Shown: positions 1 to 13,000 of the stretch, in pieces
Numbering within the stretch: the first letter of the stretch is position 1
How the letters are laid out: every line of letters starts with the position of its first letter
DNA from: Baylisascaris procyonis
Lineage: Eukaryota; Nematoda; Chromadorea; Rhabditida; Ascarididae
Direction: 5' to 3'
Assembly (NCBI GenBank): GCA_037389465.1
Contig: JAZARR010000248.1
Span: forward strand, 930,001 to 994,000
Length of the DNA: 64,000 bases
Program-made: the position numbers and the translations under genes
Notes under the pieces: generated by a model
Database searches by the model: none
Seen by the model: the letters and a program-made list of their open reading frames with translations, nothing else
Told to the model about the DNA's origin: nothing

Positions 1-311
1 ATATGTGGCGAGGATAAGAACCCTTTCCCTCATATCATTGATAGTAAACGTTCCGTGATGAAAAAAAAAAAAAAAAAAGTTGAACCGAAGATTGCAAAGA
101 TAAAACGAAGAAAATGTATTCATATAATCTATAGCATTTCTAGATATAATCCACTTATAAGCATTATACCGTTACTTTCACCCAGATTGTCGAAAGGATA
201 TGAAATGAAATTCTTTGAGAATCTAATACGTTCATAAAATGGAAGATGAATGATATTGGAAGAAAAAAAAAAAGAAGTTTGCAAATATAAAGCTATAAAA
301 AAATACGAAAC

Positions 312-482
312 CCTTTTTGGAGTTGTCTGTGTAAGTCGGGCCTCAGCTTTGCGACGTTGTTCGAGTTTTTTTCGATATAACTCTCCTTTGAGATCGAACA
401 ACGCCGATGCATCCGATGTCTTCAGCTCGTGCTTCTCACGGCTCGAACTTGTTCCCGCTTCATCCTCCATCGATCCAACCAT
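312..482 (-). CDS. CCDC174-like protein, first exon only (gene runs off the left edge)
   Basis: The open first exon encodes 57 residues beginning at ATG 482-480. The segment SALFDLKGELYRKKLEQRRK resembles the conserved N-terminus of CCDC174 (human form has a SSLVDLKAELFRKQ-type stretch), a nuclear coiled-coil protein linked in vertebrates to the exon-junction/splicing machinery. The exon ends at CCAAAAAGG followed by a GTTTCG donor, phase 0. An acceptor-like AAATTCAG lies 10 bases upstream of the ATG, as for a trans-spliced 5' end. I could not place exon 2 in bases 1-311, so the rest of the gene lies mostly or wholly outside the window. The identification rests on one short motif. The start is fairly secure because the motif sits 20-30 residues in, as in the family. 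Confidence 0.5.
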
Positions 483-2441
483 GCTTTCTAACCTGAATTT
501 AAAGATACTCTAAATTTGAATGTATATTATAATTGAATTTGGAAAGTCTATCAAGAAAACAGTAAGCTATATAAAATCAATATAAATCACAGCAAATGTG
601 CAGAATGCTTATGGAATATTAAGGAAAATAATTCATCTATAGAAAATGCCCGAAAATTAGAAAATAAAGCTTAGAGGCATAGAAAGGATTCGAAAGATAG
701 AAGTGAAGATAAAGTGAATGATGCAAGAATTGCCTCTTCGTGATATCTTTCGTAATATCCGATCAACCCCCTTCCCCTTTAGCCTTTCTGAGAATACTGC
801 AGGGTCGAAAATTCCCTACTGCGACAGCGTGGTTGCGCATTAGTTCTTTCGTGCATCTAAGTAATTTCCCAGTTTCTTGTTTTAACAAATTACCGGTGCG
901 CCCATTCTAATAGCATGAACAGAGAAAAGTAAAAGCACTTGAGGAGATCCGTTCAGATTTCTAGCAAACATTTCAACTGATTCGTTCAGATTTCATCCTC
1001 AGCTCAAGAGTGAATAGACGAAAATGACCAGTTCCTCATAGGTCACTCTTTATTGGCGCCCTCTAGGACTCAGGCAAATATTATGTTAGTTCCCTTCTTC
1101 TTACGATTTAAAGCGATCAAATGAAAGATCTGTAATCAAGAATGGAGTAGACCAAAGTTTTGCACATCCTTTCCAAGAAATCTGTGTCACGAGTTTTGAA
1201 ATTTAAGAAAGAAAATGAGTTTTACAGTATTGTGAGCTTGAAACGCTTTATCGATACGCCTGAAGATTGAAGTTAAAATATGGAAGTTAACTCCAATGAT
1301 ATAGGAAGTTAGCTCTGCCTTCGTCATGTACTGTCTCTCTTCAGAACCAAAACTTTGAAAGCACTTCTGCCCTTCTACAAAGGGCGCGGAACAGATAACA
1401 AATCCAACAAACATGACGTCTAGAAATTGGCTCTAAGTAATTCCCATAGCTTTAAACATCGTGGTGCTAGCGTTTGAGTTGGTCATCTTTTACACATGAA
1501 GTAAATGTCACTGCCGAGACTTGAGACTTCACGCACAATGCTGCAACTAGCACCCATGCTACTACATTTTACCGTCCACATTCGCGCTTCCATACAACTG
1601 CCCCGTACCCGGCCAAAACTCATTTATCTTTAGTTTTCCGGCTTTTAATCACATCGATCCTTCGACGAAGCATGTCATCAGCCATCAGTCAATCCAATCG
1701 CTATCAGAGGATTATACCGCATTTCAATCATGCCTATCAGATATGGATATTATAAGAATGCATCATACGTCAGCAAAAAATACAAATGAATCGATGATTT
1801 TATGTGGATAAATACCATCTAATCAAGAAAAATGAGAACCTATACATAAATATTTTTATTGACACAATAACCCAACAAATATAATAAATTACAGTCAACG
1901 TAGACAATAAGAAATATGCATCACAATTGCAAATATACAGTGAAACGAAGGCGAAATTTATGGACCTCACGGATCTTAACGGTGGAAAGGGACATTCAAT
2001 TATACAACATCGATCCGCTTATTTCTCTACCGAAACGGAGAGACATAAACAGAATAATATGAAATTAGCAATTTACACTTTATCTTTCCATAAACAACGA
2101 TCAAAGATATAACTTTTACTCACAGAAAAGCGCAATTTCTAAGACATTTCTTGAATGGGCAATGCACAATGGATCGACCGACCCTTACATTGTGATCCTA
2201 TTGTACGACGCAAATATTGCGGTATACAACTGGATACCCCAAAACCACATTCAACGCGAATCAAATAACATTATCAACAAATAATCATCACTCATACTCA
2301 TACGTTCGAAAGCATCATTCAATTATTCCCCGTTGTTTTTGGGCTTCGATATCCTTGAATAGAGTGCATTTCTTTCATGAAGATATTCCAATATGTTCTT
2401 GAATTGTAAGAATTGTTCGACTGAAGTAGTTGCTGATGGCA
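483..2441. other. Intergenic stretch between the CCDC174-like and GatC genes
   Basis: No convincing gene is visible. One weak candidate lies on the minus strand at 1187-1414: ATG 1414 sits five bases after a TTTCTAG acceptor-like site and opens with a signal-peptide-like stretch, but there is no family resemblance and codon use is unremarkable. A small hairpin potential (TGACC...GGTCA) occurs near 1027-1050. The stretch is AT-rich with no tandem array. It should hold the promoter of the CCDC174-like gene and the 3' UTR of GatC; no clear AATAAA signal is seen close behind the GatC stop. Confidence 0.4.
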
Positions 2442-4969
2442 TTAAATTTTCTTCATTTTATTCATTGCCATCCAATCCCATTCGTTCACCTTTTTAAGAT
2501 CCAACCTATCAGATTCTTCGAGTGGAATATTTCCTGGAGGCGTAACAAAATAGTCTTCTACCAATTCGGCTGCATTCGATAATACCTTCAAAACAATGAT
2601 TATTAATATTTTTATATATTAAATAAGAAGAAGGATAATGCATAAAGAATATTGGGAAAAACATGCTAAATTAGAGATACATTTTGGGAAAATTTTCAAA
2701 AAAAAAAGCGAAGCAAAAAATATTTTCCTCACAAATCTAGGTTGTTTTTGAGTAATAGCTGAACTCTTAGAACTTCCATTAAATTTATGCATAAAGAAGA
2801 AACTGTTGGTCTTCTGTAACACGAATATTATCAGTACACTTTGTTGTCTAATATGGGCCAAGCAATATAATGCTACACAGTGATGATTGCCCAACAACAA
2901 GCTGTGTGTTAAATTTGATGATATCACTTCGTGAGGTGTTTCTAATTGCTCGACATTCTGACCTCACAATATGCAATTAGAAGCTAAATTGAAAACTTTA
3001 TTGATAGGAATGCAGAAACATCGTAAAGAACCTCTGGGAACACTACTTACATCTTTCTTGCTTATAGTTTGTTCAACAATATCGTCTCTAAGCGGGCATT
3101 CCAAATTCTCAACAACCGTTTCCATTGGTTCGACACCCTGAAAAAAAAAACCTAAAAAATATAGTGACAACTGTTCAGCATTTAATCTCACAATTTCTTC
3201 GGCATATTGGAATAGATGAATAAACGAATATAAAAATTTAAAAAAAAGAACAAATTAATTAACAAAACAACCTACAACTGCGGTCTTGCACAGCCAACGC
3301 CCTCAACTTATCAGTTGTTAAGATTGCGGGGAGCGAATCCAGTCTCCTCTCTATGCCTCTATCCCCTCCCACTTTAAATAAAAAAAACTCTGATTCTTCG
3401 CAATAACTATTCATCATATGCTAGCGGACTTCCCTTTAAAAAAAAAAAACACTTATAAAGATCTAATTTAGGTGCATAATTCAAAATCATCAAGTAGCAC
3501 GACGGAAATATCCACTTGTTATCCATAAGTGTACTAGCTTCTTATCTTCATATGTCATTAAAAGATATTCAGTAAACATTTTACTTCAGTAAATGGAATG
3601 TTCAAGAAAACTAGCACTTTCTTGTTTTTTTCTTCTGCCGAAACTGAAATAATATAAAATCCTCAAGAAGTATAAATAGAAAACTTAAATCGAATCAATA
3701 ATGAAGCGATGATCTATGACCGCCTAAAAATTACATTTTAAATAAACATCTCGAAATAACTCACTCAGCATTTAGTAGGACTTACTCTTTATAAAAATCG
3801 TTAATAAAAATAACTCAACAAATAATACAATAAATGACGTCATTACCGTTGTGTTGACTAATTTAAGTTGATTAGCGTATTTAACTGCTTTTCTCAAATG
3901 TGCAACCGCTTCCTCATCGCTGAATCTAACAAGTGATAGTCGTTCGAGATGCGTTATGAGACGTCTATCGAATAATGGTGGCTCTTCCACTAAGCTTTCA
4001 TCGATCTTTAATATTTTCTATATTCAATTTAAATTAATGCAAATAATAACTATACCAATAGACGTATAACATTGATAACATTTCACTATGCATATATTTA
4101 AATGGATTGGATGAATTCCACTAATTTTTATTAATTTATTAGCCATCTTTTATTAATGGTTTTGAAGTAAATCTTTGGAAGATTTAATCTAAATTTATTA
4201 CTTTTATTGCGTCATAACCGATGTTTTATCTCTATTTTATTACTTTTTTAATATTTGCGCGTCATCATTTCCTCTTATATTTATTTTTTTGTTTATGCTT
4301 GTCCTTTTGTTTACATTACGAATAAGTGGAACTACTGACTACCTTATTTTCCTCCTCATTTTTCATTCGTTATGGTGAATGAATTTATTCATTCATACTT
4401 CCTTTTATTGCTTTTTAGAGTCTTATTATTCGTTACTCAATTTTCATACCTATAGATAACTCTAATCAACTTTTTTTATAGTTTAATAATCGAAAGGTCA
4501 TTTAATTAAAACTAATATTTTAAGCGTTCATTATTACGCTTTAAGGGCAATTTTGAATTTGTTGGCAACAATTCCAGTAACATATGGTCCATCCAAAATG
4601 TGTACTGCTTTCAAATCGTAATCCAAAACATCTTCGATAATAAAATTGTGTGCATATCAACAACTTTTGTGTTGAGGAAGTCGATGACAACAATCGTAGC
4701 TGATTCCGATTACGAGCTTAGATGGATCAGTGTTGTGAGCACGCTGAATGGCTCTCAAAATCTTAAGCTTTGAATAAAGTTACATAAAAATTAAATAAAA
4801 AAAAAAGAAGATGCACCTTAGAAGGACAAGGCTCACGAGGGACAAACGAACGCTCATTCATTGAAGTTCTTGGAGATTCCAAATCAGTAACGGGTTCAGT
4901 TCTGGAACACTTCCAGCGTTGATTCAGAAACCGACAAATAAGTGCACTACGTATTCTCATAGGCACCAT
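2442..4969 (-). CDS. gatC: Glutamyl-tRNA(Gln) amidotransferase subunit C, mitochondrial (GatC)
   Basis: GatC is the small stabilising subunit of the mitochondrial GatCAB complex, which converts Glu-tRNA(Gln) to Gln-tRNA(Gln). Four exons join in frame: 4969-4817, 4017-3847, 3137-3051 and 2585-2442, giving 184 residues with TAA at 2444-2442. Exon 1 is an Arg-rich, mitochondrial-presequence-like N-terminus. Exon 2 carries the helix motif LITHLERLSLVRF and AVKYANQL; exon 3 has GVEPMETV and PLRDDIVEQ; exon 4 has the family signature VEDYFVTPPGNIPLEE. These match the GatC family in order and spacing. Splice sites are canonical (TTTTTTCAG before exon 3, GATGTAAGT after it). The ATG at 4969 follows TTTTCAG by five bases, suggesting a spliced-leader site. 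Intron 1 (4018-4816) contains a broken coding fossil described separately. Confidence 0.93.
4534..4768 (-). pseudogene. Frameshifted coding fossil inside GatC intron 1
   Basis: On the minus strand, bases 4768 to about 4700 read ILRAIQRAHNTDPSKL. A second frame near 4690-4640 reads DFLNTKVVDMHT. The first frame then resumes from about 4640 to TAA at 4536-4534 with IEDVLDYDLKAVHILDGPYV and ends NKFKIALKA. The amino-acid texture is strongly protein-like across all three segments, but at least two frame changes and one in-frame stop break it, and it has no start codon. It lies in sense orientation within an intron, so it may be a decayed retrocopy or insertion. I do not recognise the parent family. 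Confidence 0.5.
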
Positions 4970-7900
4970 AATAGCTGAAAATAGCCCAAACAATTTCACT
5001 CATAGAAAATAGTACATTCAAAAACATTCTGAACGATTCATCGGGAAATCGCTAACTTAACAACAGACGCAGACAAACACATACTTATAAACAAAAGTAT
5101 AAAACCCTTATTAAAGAAATGTGAATAACCTTCAGAGTCGACAAAAACTTGCAAAAACGACAGAAAGTTCGCGACTGGATTATTCAACAGCAGCACTTGC
5201 TAGATAAGGTGATCACAGCGTCATAAAACCGGAAGGCTCTAACTATAGATACGAAACATTGTCCTCCTCAATTGTGGATCCGAACTATAATACAACAGAT
5301 GATATTTGATAGTATAAATAACAATCTTCGTCTGAAAAATATGAATGACAAACTGAATGTTACAGCTCTATAACGCTCCCATATTGAAAATCTTTGAATC
5401 TACCCGCAGAATTTCAATGTCCACTTAACTTTGAATGCTGTTATGTTTTGAGGTGCTTAGCTATGTACAGCTAAACCAAGTATATTGATTTATTGATTTA
5501 GAGATCAATGACGTTTCAAAAAAATTTATTGCATAGAATCCCTTTGAATGAATAAATAAATGAATAAACACATCATCACATGCCTACTTTTATTCTAATT
5601 GCCTCTCGACTATATCCCCTGTAAAAATAAGGAATTTTTATATGTACTTCTGGATGATAAGAGTCCATCGAGCATAGCAGCCTTTGCTCATTCTTGATTT
5701 CAAATAGCGTCGCTGATGCATTATCTCTAGCCAATCGGGAAAAATTCATCTTCCAATATATGCACATTAAAAAACCGATAAATCTATAAGCCCAATGGCT
5801 TATAAACAACACTGCGCTGATGGCGTTTTTTATTGCTGGAAGCATTATACGCTCAAAACGTTCATCCAAAACGTGTTGACTATACCACCGAATGTGTACC
5901 AGTCATCTCACGGTTGCAATTATGCAAATAGCTTTTTGCGCATTTTTCATCGCGATGCCAATTTAGATCAACCGATATCTCCAATGTGCTCTACTAATCC
6001 TCCTCAAGATTTATCTCAAATGCTTAAGAAAACATGAAAACGGCCCTAAATCATCACAAATCTCTGCTTCATAATTCAATGAAAAGTCAGTGAATTCGCA
6101 TAATATGGGCGCTTGTTTAACGGACGGAAATGGATACCTAATAAATACGATGGATCGAGCGTAATCTAGATGTGAAAGTTTTCGATGCCATACATTATCG
6201 ATATAAAAGCAATCCTGTTGATTGTCTGGATATGAATGCAACAACAACTATTATAGTAATTTTATGGTGGAAATCACTGGAATTTAATTATAAAATGAAT
6301 GAATTTTTTCATCGTTTTCAGCGTATTTTATTGTGTATTTAATACTTTAAAAAATTATTTTCATATTCCCCGAACAATCGGTCAACAATGTTACTTATGT
6401 GAACCTTTGTATTAATTTCTGGAACAATTCGCATTAAAATTCCATCTGCTCTATCTTCCCAGCATTCTCAGCTCGGTAAGAAGCTGGTCTCCTTTCCTGT
6501 TAAATATTCTCACTTCTTCTTCCAAAGAGACAAAGGATTCTATTTGAGTTACGATTCGTTGCTCTAAATCCTACATTTTGAGTATTCGTCGCAACACATC
6601 AAATTTTGTGCTCATTGTTTGCCAAATAAATATCGATTTGGAAACAATGTTTTCATGGAATTACTTCAAAACTTCAACAAAATCATTTTTGTATATCAAG
6701 CTTCAATCAACACATGAAGAAACTGCATTGACCACTGCAGTTATTGAGATGACCATTAGTCAAACAATTAAAAAGCTGACCAAATGGTTATATTCTTGCA
6801 AATTTGGAATGGGAAAATCTATACAATTTTTATTCGACGAGCACTAAAACAACGAATAATAAGTCAGCAGCTAATTATCGCTAATTCAAATAGCTTGATT
6901 TTATAAATTCCATAGTTTAAATTGATGAACCATTTGAATAATAAAAGAGTGATCTTTTTCGCATCATTTTCGCGCATTAACTATATGAATTTGATTGAGT
7001 GCAACTCCGGGTCGTCGGTCAACACGCAGTCGTTCCAGTTATTCAAAAGCAACGGTATTGTTTATTCATTTCACTACAATCGTGATTTATTTCAACGAAA
7101 ACAGCAACATTTTCAACATTTCTTATCCACTCAAGTTTAGAAACTGGTTTCCAAAGTTTTCATTTCCTGTAGAGGCGGACTCATTTCACTTTGTGTTTCC
7201 CACTTTATTTATGAATTTAAATTGAATAACACTTATTTCTAGCAGATTTATTATTGTTTCAGTATAATTCTGACTGCATGCGCATATTTTCCATCATACG
7301 GGAGAAGGAAACAAGGAAGTCGCTTTTGGTCACTCAAGGAACATAACTGGAATGAAGAAAAAACCTAAGTTGGTTGAGGGTCGGGTAAGATTGCAACTAC
7401 TAGATGTTATTACTGGGAAAATATATTTCATCCATTTCATTTCTAATCAATAATCGATAATCGGTAGCGGATCATTCTGGAGCACTTCCTTGCTCTTGAC
7501 TCTCTCTGGCAACGAATTCAAATTGTGAAAGTGAAAGCACTATTTAAAGGTGGTCTTAGAAGAAATCAGAATGAATTTCGAAAATGTTTTGTTTGTGAAT
7601 AAATATGGCCGATTTATACGTTGTTTAATGCATTTTTGTTATAATATGGCGGATGAAAAACTGTATCAATGATATCATTAGCTATTTAATTATGAGTGAA
7701 CTTAAATGACCAAAAGTACCAGCTAAATATATGCGAAATGAACACATTTTGCTCGTGAATATGTGTCTACTGTATATTTAATGCTTGATAAACTTTTCGT
7801 CTCTTCTCTAAAAAAAAAACGGATTAATGCCGCAAAATAGAGGATTTCAAAGCTTCCATGCTAGACAAGCTGAGATGAGAAAATCGAATGGGAGGATGAT

Positions 7901-10052
7901 CAAGAAGAGATAACTAGGCACCCCAGGAAGCGTGTTTACAAACAGGCGGGAGAAAGGCTGCAAGCAAACCGGATCATTTAGTGCCGAGACCGGTTCATTT
8001 CCTATAGCGAACCGTTTTCGGCACAATTCGAACTGTTTTCTTATGACCACCCTGATTAAATCACTCGACTATTTGGGGAAACGCGACGCCGTCCCGCTTC
8101 CAATTGTTTTTTTCTTCTCTCTAAAAATATACGTCAATATATACGTCAATCTACGCCATTCTAATGTCCACTACCTAATTTTCTCTACGCATCTTGCTTT
8201 TCCCATAGGCTTTACGCTGGTTTTTTCTTAATAGTTCGACTATCGCTTCAATGGATGAGTGGTATTGCTCTAATCGAAAAAAAAAATCTACTCAATCTCA
8301 ATATTCGACTTTGATGAGCGCTAAAAGAATAATCCGGATTTTCCAATTTCCCTATCCAATCTTCAAGTTCTATAAGTCTCGACAAGAAATAAATTGAAAA
8401 TTAGCTATTGCCTTCAACTTATCTAATCCAACAATACAAATGGAAAATATTCACAAGTGGAGCAGTTAGAAAGTTGCTTCTTCATTTAAAAAAAATTTAA
8501 TATATTATGAATTTCGGCTCTTAAAATAGCAATGATAAATACATTGAGCAATTACGGACGATACTATAGATTAAACAGCAACAATAACCATGCAAAATAT
8601 TTAGGAATATCACTGTTGTAATAGATTTAGTAAATTTTCACCTCGCACCTTTGTTGATATCTTTCGTTTATTTCTAATTTTCCTCTTCACGGCTTTCACT
8701 CACAAATTTCCATCTTTCTAATGTAAATTCTCAGCTTTCTATTAGTCATTCTTTTATTCTTTCTTCCCATTCGAAAGTATTCGCATTCTTAACTATCCCA
8801 TAAACGATATATTTACTAATATAATTTATAGATCGTTTAAAGTCTCAAATAAAAATTTCACATAATCTGTGTGGGATTTTGTTTACAATGATAGGCTATT
8901 ACTAGTGAAGATATCATCGACCATTATAAGCGTTGTATACACTCTTCATTATAAGCCTTCTATGTATTGTTAAGATAATCTTAACATAATTGCTGCGCAT
9001 TAGTGGTCTAAAGAATCGACCTATGATATACTACAACGATCAAGCAATGTAGATTATCGAACATATCGTAATTTCTGCTTTTCACTTTAGAGAGTTATAG
9101 TTTTCGCAATTTCCCAAAGTCGGCTTGAGATTATGAAACGATGGAATTTTACTGAAGCAGATTCTAAACTTTCAGAAAAGGGTTTTTATGGGAAAATATG
9201 GGAAATATTAGGGAATGAATTTATGAAATGTGAGAAGGTTATATTTCTCATCATTTTCGAATGTCATTGTGTGTTTAAGACGAAGACTTTTGAGAGAAAA
9301 GTTTGCCATCAATGAATACTATGACGCACATTTTCGTAGCACATATTGAAAAAAAAAGGAGTGACGAATATTTTGGGAAAAAGTGATTCCTCAACGCTGA
9401 GGTGTTCAATAGACAATCACAGAAAATCCTCGTTGCTAAAGTAAACAATATGAAAGAAGGTTGTTGATGAAATTTTTCAGGTGTTTTTATTTGATAGGCC
9501 GCTATTGTGCATTAGCGAGCATTTCATTCGATATGAAGCTATGGGTATGATTTAGTGTTCCACAATTCTGTGATGAAAAAGAAATCCTTTGATTATAAGT
9601 TTTTTCTCACTTGACAGCTCTTCGGAGCAGTTGATATGTCGACGTATCAATAGTTGCTGAACCATCTAGTCCATTGTAAATCCTGTAAGTGGCCGCTATA
9701 ATAGAATCCAAAATTATCACCAAATATACTCTTAAATATGTGCAATTTTCCTATAAAACTTGAGGTGATTATTGATTATTGCTGCTGTGGAGTTAAATTA
9801 ATGAAAAAAATGAACAATACAGATGCTGACATGATGTTATCATGAAATTTGGATCAGTCGAGAAGATTTTCTGACCCTACGATGCAAATGCAACGCGAGT
9901 TATAGAGGAACACTATTTTATCATAATCCCCCTACATTTCCTAAACTGTCCAATATAACTCCACCGGCTCCTAGCCCAAGTTTCTTTATTTCCAAACTTA
10001 ACCCTCTATTTAAAATCTGATGTACCCACCTTATGGTTATTATGTGATATAC
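4970..10052. other. Gene-poor region between GatC and the BPI-family gene
   Basis: The 5 kb hold no gene I can support. Minus-strand open stretches at 5576-5869 and 6011-6247 have protein-like texture, but stops in all frames separate them and no family is recognised. They could be transposon remnants. A locally less AT-rich segment near 7850-8100 is open on both strands over the same bases, which argues for composition rather than coding. No tandem arrays or tRNAs were found. This interval should contain the promoters of GatC (minus strand) and, near 9.5-10.05 kb, of the BPI gene. Confidence 0.4.
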
Positions 10053-13000
10053 ATGCAATTTATTATTAAATCACTTCAGTGGGCAACGATCTTCTCCGTC
10101 GTTGTATTTATCGAAGGAGGCACGCAACAATGGAGAGGTAATGAGGCACTACTGATTCGGCCACCAGTACAATCCAATTATCAACAGCCTGTTCAGCGGT
10201 ATTTGGTACAACCATATGCTCTATTGTATGTCATTTTGTTTGATTACTTGAATTATTAATTCTTATGCCGTCAAAGAAATAGGTGAATATTTATTCGTTC
10301 TTCAATTAAGTAACGGAAATAGCAGAAAACAATAAATAATATTTGTGGTAAATGAACAGTTGTATAGCGTACAACTGCAAAACTTTATTCATAGACTTCT
10401 TAAATATGCGTCAAATATTAAAAGAACTAAAATATATTTTGCGTTACTTTCGCTCTTTAGAAAGAGTGAAGTTGACGTTTATGTGCAATTCTCTGGATCA
10501 CAAGAATGCAGCTGCAAAATCAATGGCATACTTACGAGTTGGATTGGCTCTTGCATTGGCTACTGCGCGGTATGTTGTAAGTAAGCTCCGATCAGAGTTC
10601 TTGGGCTCCATTCAGTTGTGCCACGCCGCCCAGCATCCTCATCGGCACGACGGCGGAGGAATAAGTCTCAATAATCATAAAAAGAACAACGGGGAGTCGA
10701 CAATTCAACATCCGACGGGCGGGAGAACAGCCTAAACCCTAACCTTCACGCGACCGACCCGCAAGAAGTAGGGGCCGACCTGCAATGAGATTGAGTGACT
10801 CTCTAAAAAAGATCGCAAGAGCGATCAGAGAGGCATTGGGTTAAGGCAGGTGGAAGCGATGTGAAGATGCATTTATTCGTAACGAATGCAGGCAGGCTGA
10901 TTGAAAGAAATGTATAAGTGAAAATAAATAATTGAAAAAAATTTTGTCTCTCTTATGCTGAATGATCTATCGAAAAAAGAGCGCATTTTCAGTGCGAGAT
11001 GTGATCCGAATATCGGTGGTCTCAGAGCTCGTTTGAATCGTCCCGCTTTCCAGTATATGAGCGTTCTTTTCGCCAATATTCTCAACGAACAAATCATCAA
11101 TGCCGAAATACCACCAATTACAGAATGTTTGCCAGGATTGCCTGTAAGTAAACTCATGTAAATAAGTGACAAGAAGAAGGAAAAAGGAAGGATAAGTAAA
11201 GTAAGGGGTAGAGTGGAAGGAAGTAGCCGAGAAAAGAGCGTTGGTTTCCACTGAAAAAAAAATGGCGGAAATTATGAATTTTCCATACTTCAACTACCTG
11301 TCCATTTGCGTTGATAGCAGCGGTAACTTTTAATTTCGTTCAAATGTTGATTAAGGCAATAACAGAAAGGCAATCTCATTCTACTTTTTCTAACGAAATC
11401 GTACGAATTTCATGCCCTAGATGCACAAATTCATCGTAAAAAAACCTCTGTTTTCGGGAAATTTCTTCCCCTCTGGGTGCATCAACTTTTATCTCAAAAC
11501 GATGAAGTTTCGAATTATCTACCACAGGTCATTGCACTTATAACGCTACTTATAGCTACCCGTCCTGAATCCCAATTTTCTATCATTGCGAGGATAACAA
11601 TTAATTCAAATTCAATTCTGAATTTTCTTTACGAGTCATATCGTAGAAAAACTATGCAGACCGATTAATTAGAATTGTTTCACTTTATGGCTGGCATCTT
11701 TTTCAAGTTATAAAACAGTCTTTCTAAATATTATAAAGCAATCTAAATTTAGGTTGATGGTTGCTTGAAATTATACAATATCTTTATTTCACGTTATCGA
11801 TGCCCAGAAAGAGTGATCGTCTATCCCGATACACCAAATAAAATCGTTCTTTCGGTGCAGAACTTCGACGTTGGGTATAATTATTTGTGCTTCTTATAAT
11901 TGAATATTTTCGGATATATTTCAATCCTATTGAATTAATCTATAGAATTCTATTGTCACTTAATTATGATAAATAAACTTTCGTTTGAAGTGATTCTTTT
12001 CACTTACCGGCCAATATTTTGAAGGCACTATATTTCCGTCCAATTTGATTTCCATATTTTCATCAATTCAGTGGATGGAGCTGTTGGTGCCTAGATCGTA
12101 GCATATGATCTGTAAAAGAGAGATTATAAGGGAAATAAATATCTAACAGAACTAAAACGAACGAATTCTTTTCTCTATTTCTAATCTAAATATATGATGA
12201 ATATATTTTCAGCATAACAGCTAATCTTGGAGGAAATCTCAATCTTCTTCTTCCTGTTGCATTATTCGGGATCGTTCAACTAAACGTTCATCATGTAATA
12301 TCCTTTGAAATTTATCGCAATATTAAAAAAAAAAAAACAGCACAATGCGAAATATTGGTCGATCCTTTCAGTGTTACAACTTGAACGGTTGAAGTTTATC
12401 GCTTAGCAAGAAATTGATAAAAAAAAGGGGAAAAAGGGATAAGGAAGATGAAAGGGGTTCTCGAATGATTTCTGAATCCCATTTAAATCATTTAAAATTA
12501 AAATTTTTCAAAAAATTAAGATTGTATAGGAAGAAATAATTTGTAATGACAATTTATGAGGGAATTGTAATCACTTGTAAAGTTGCACATCAGATAAGTC
12601 ATTGTTGATATCTATCGTTTTGCTTCATTTTGCGCGTTGAACGAGTTGCCTGTTGGTTAAAAAAAAAAAAAAGATATTTGACGTTATCAAATGCTATTTC
12701 GATAGGAGCATCTTGCTCTCGAAATATGAATAATTCATTCACAGATGCAACGGCAATCAATGCTTCGAAAATTTCCATTTTTATTCATATCTCTGGAAGG
12801 CTGGCAATAAATAAGGGAGACATCTACGGTGCCCACTCCTTTTTTCGCTCATCAACTAACCTCAGAGCAATTTTAATGATTGAACACATTGTCAGTTAAA
12901 CTTGAATTATAATCGTTCAATACCTATGCACATGTGCACTGTTAGAAAGTAGTATGCTTAAATGATATCACATTGCAATTTCTTTGCACTCGATCACTTC

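Noticed and set aside
7847..8231. Open frames on both strands around 7.85-8.23 kb
   Set aside because: Both strands are open over the same less AT-rich patch, which points to composition; no family match or splice signals.
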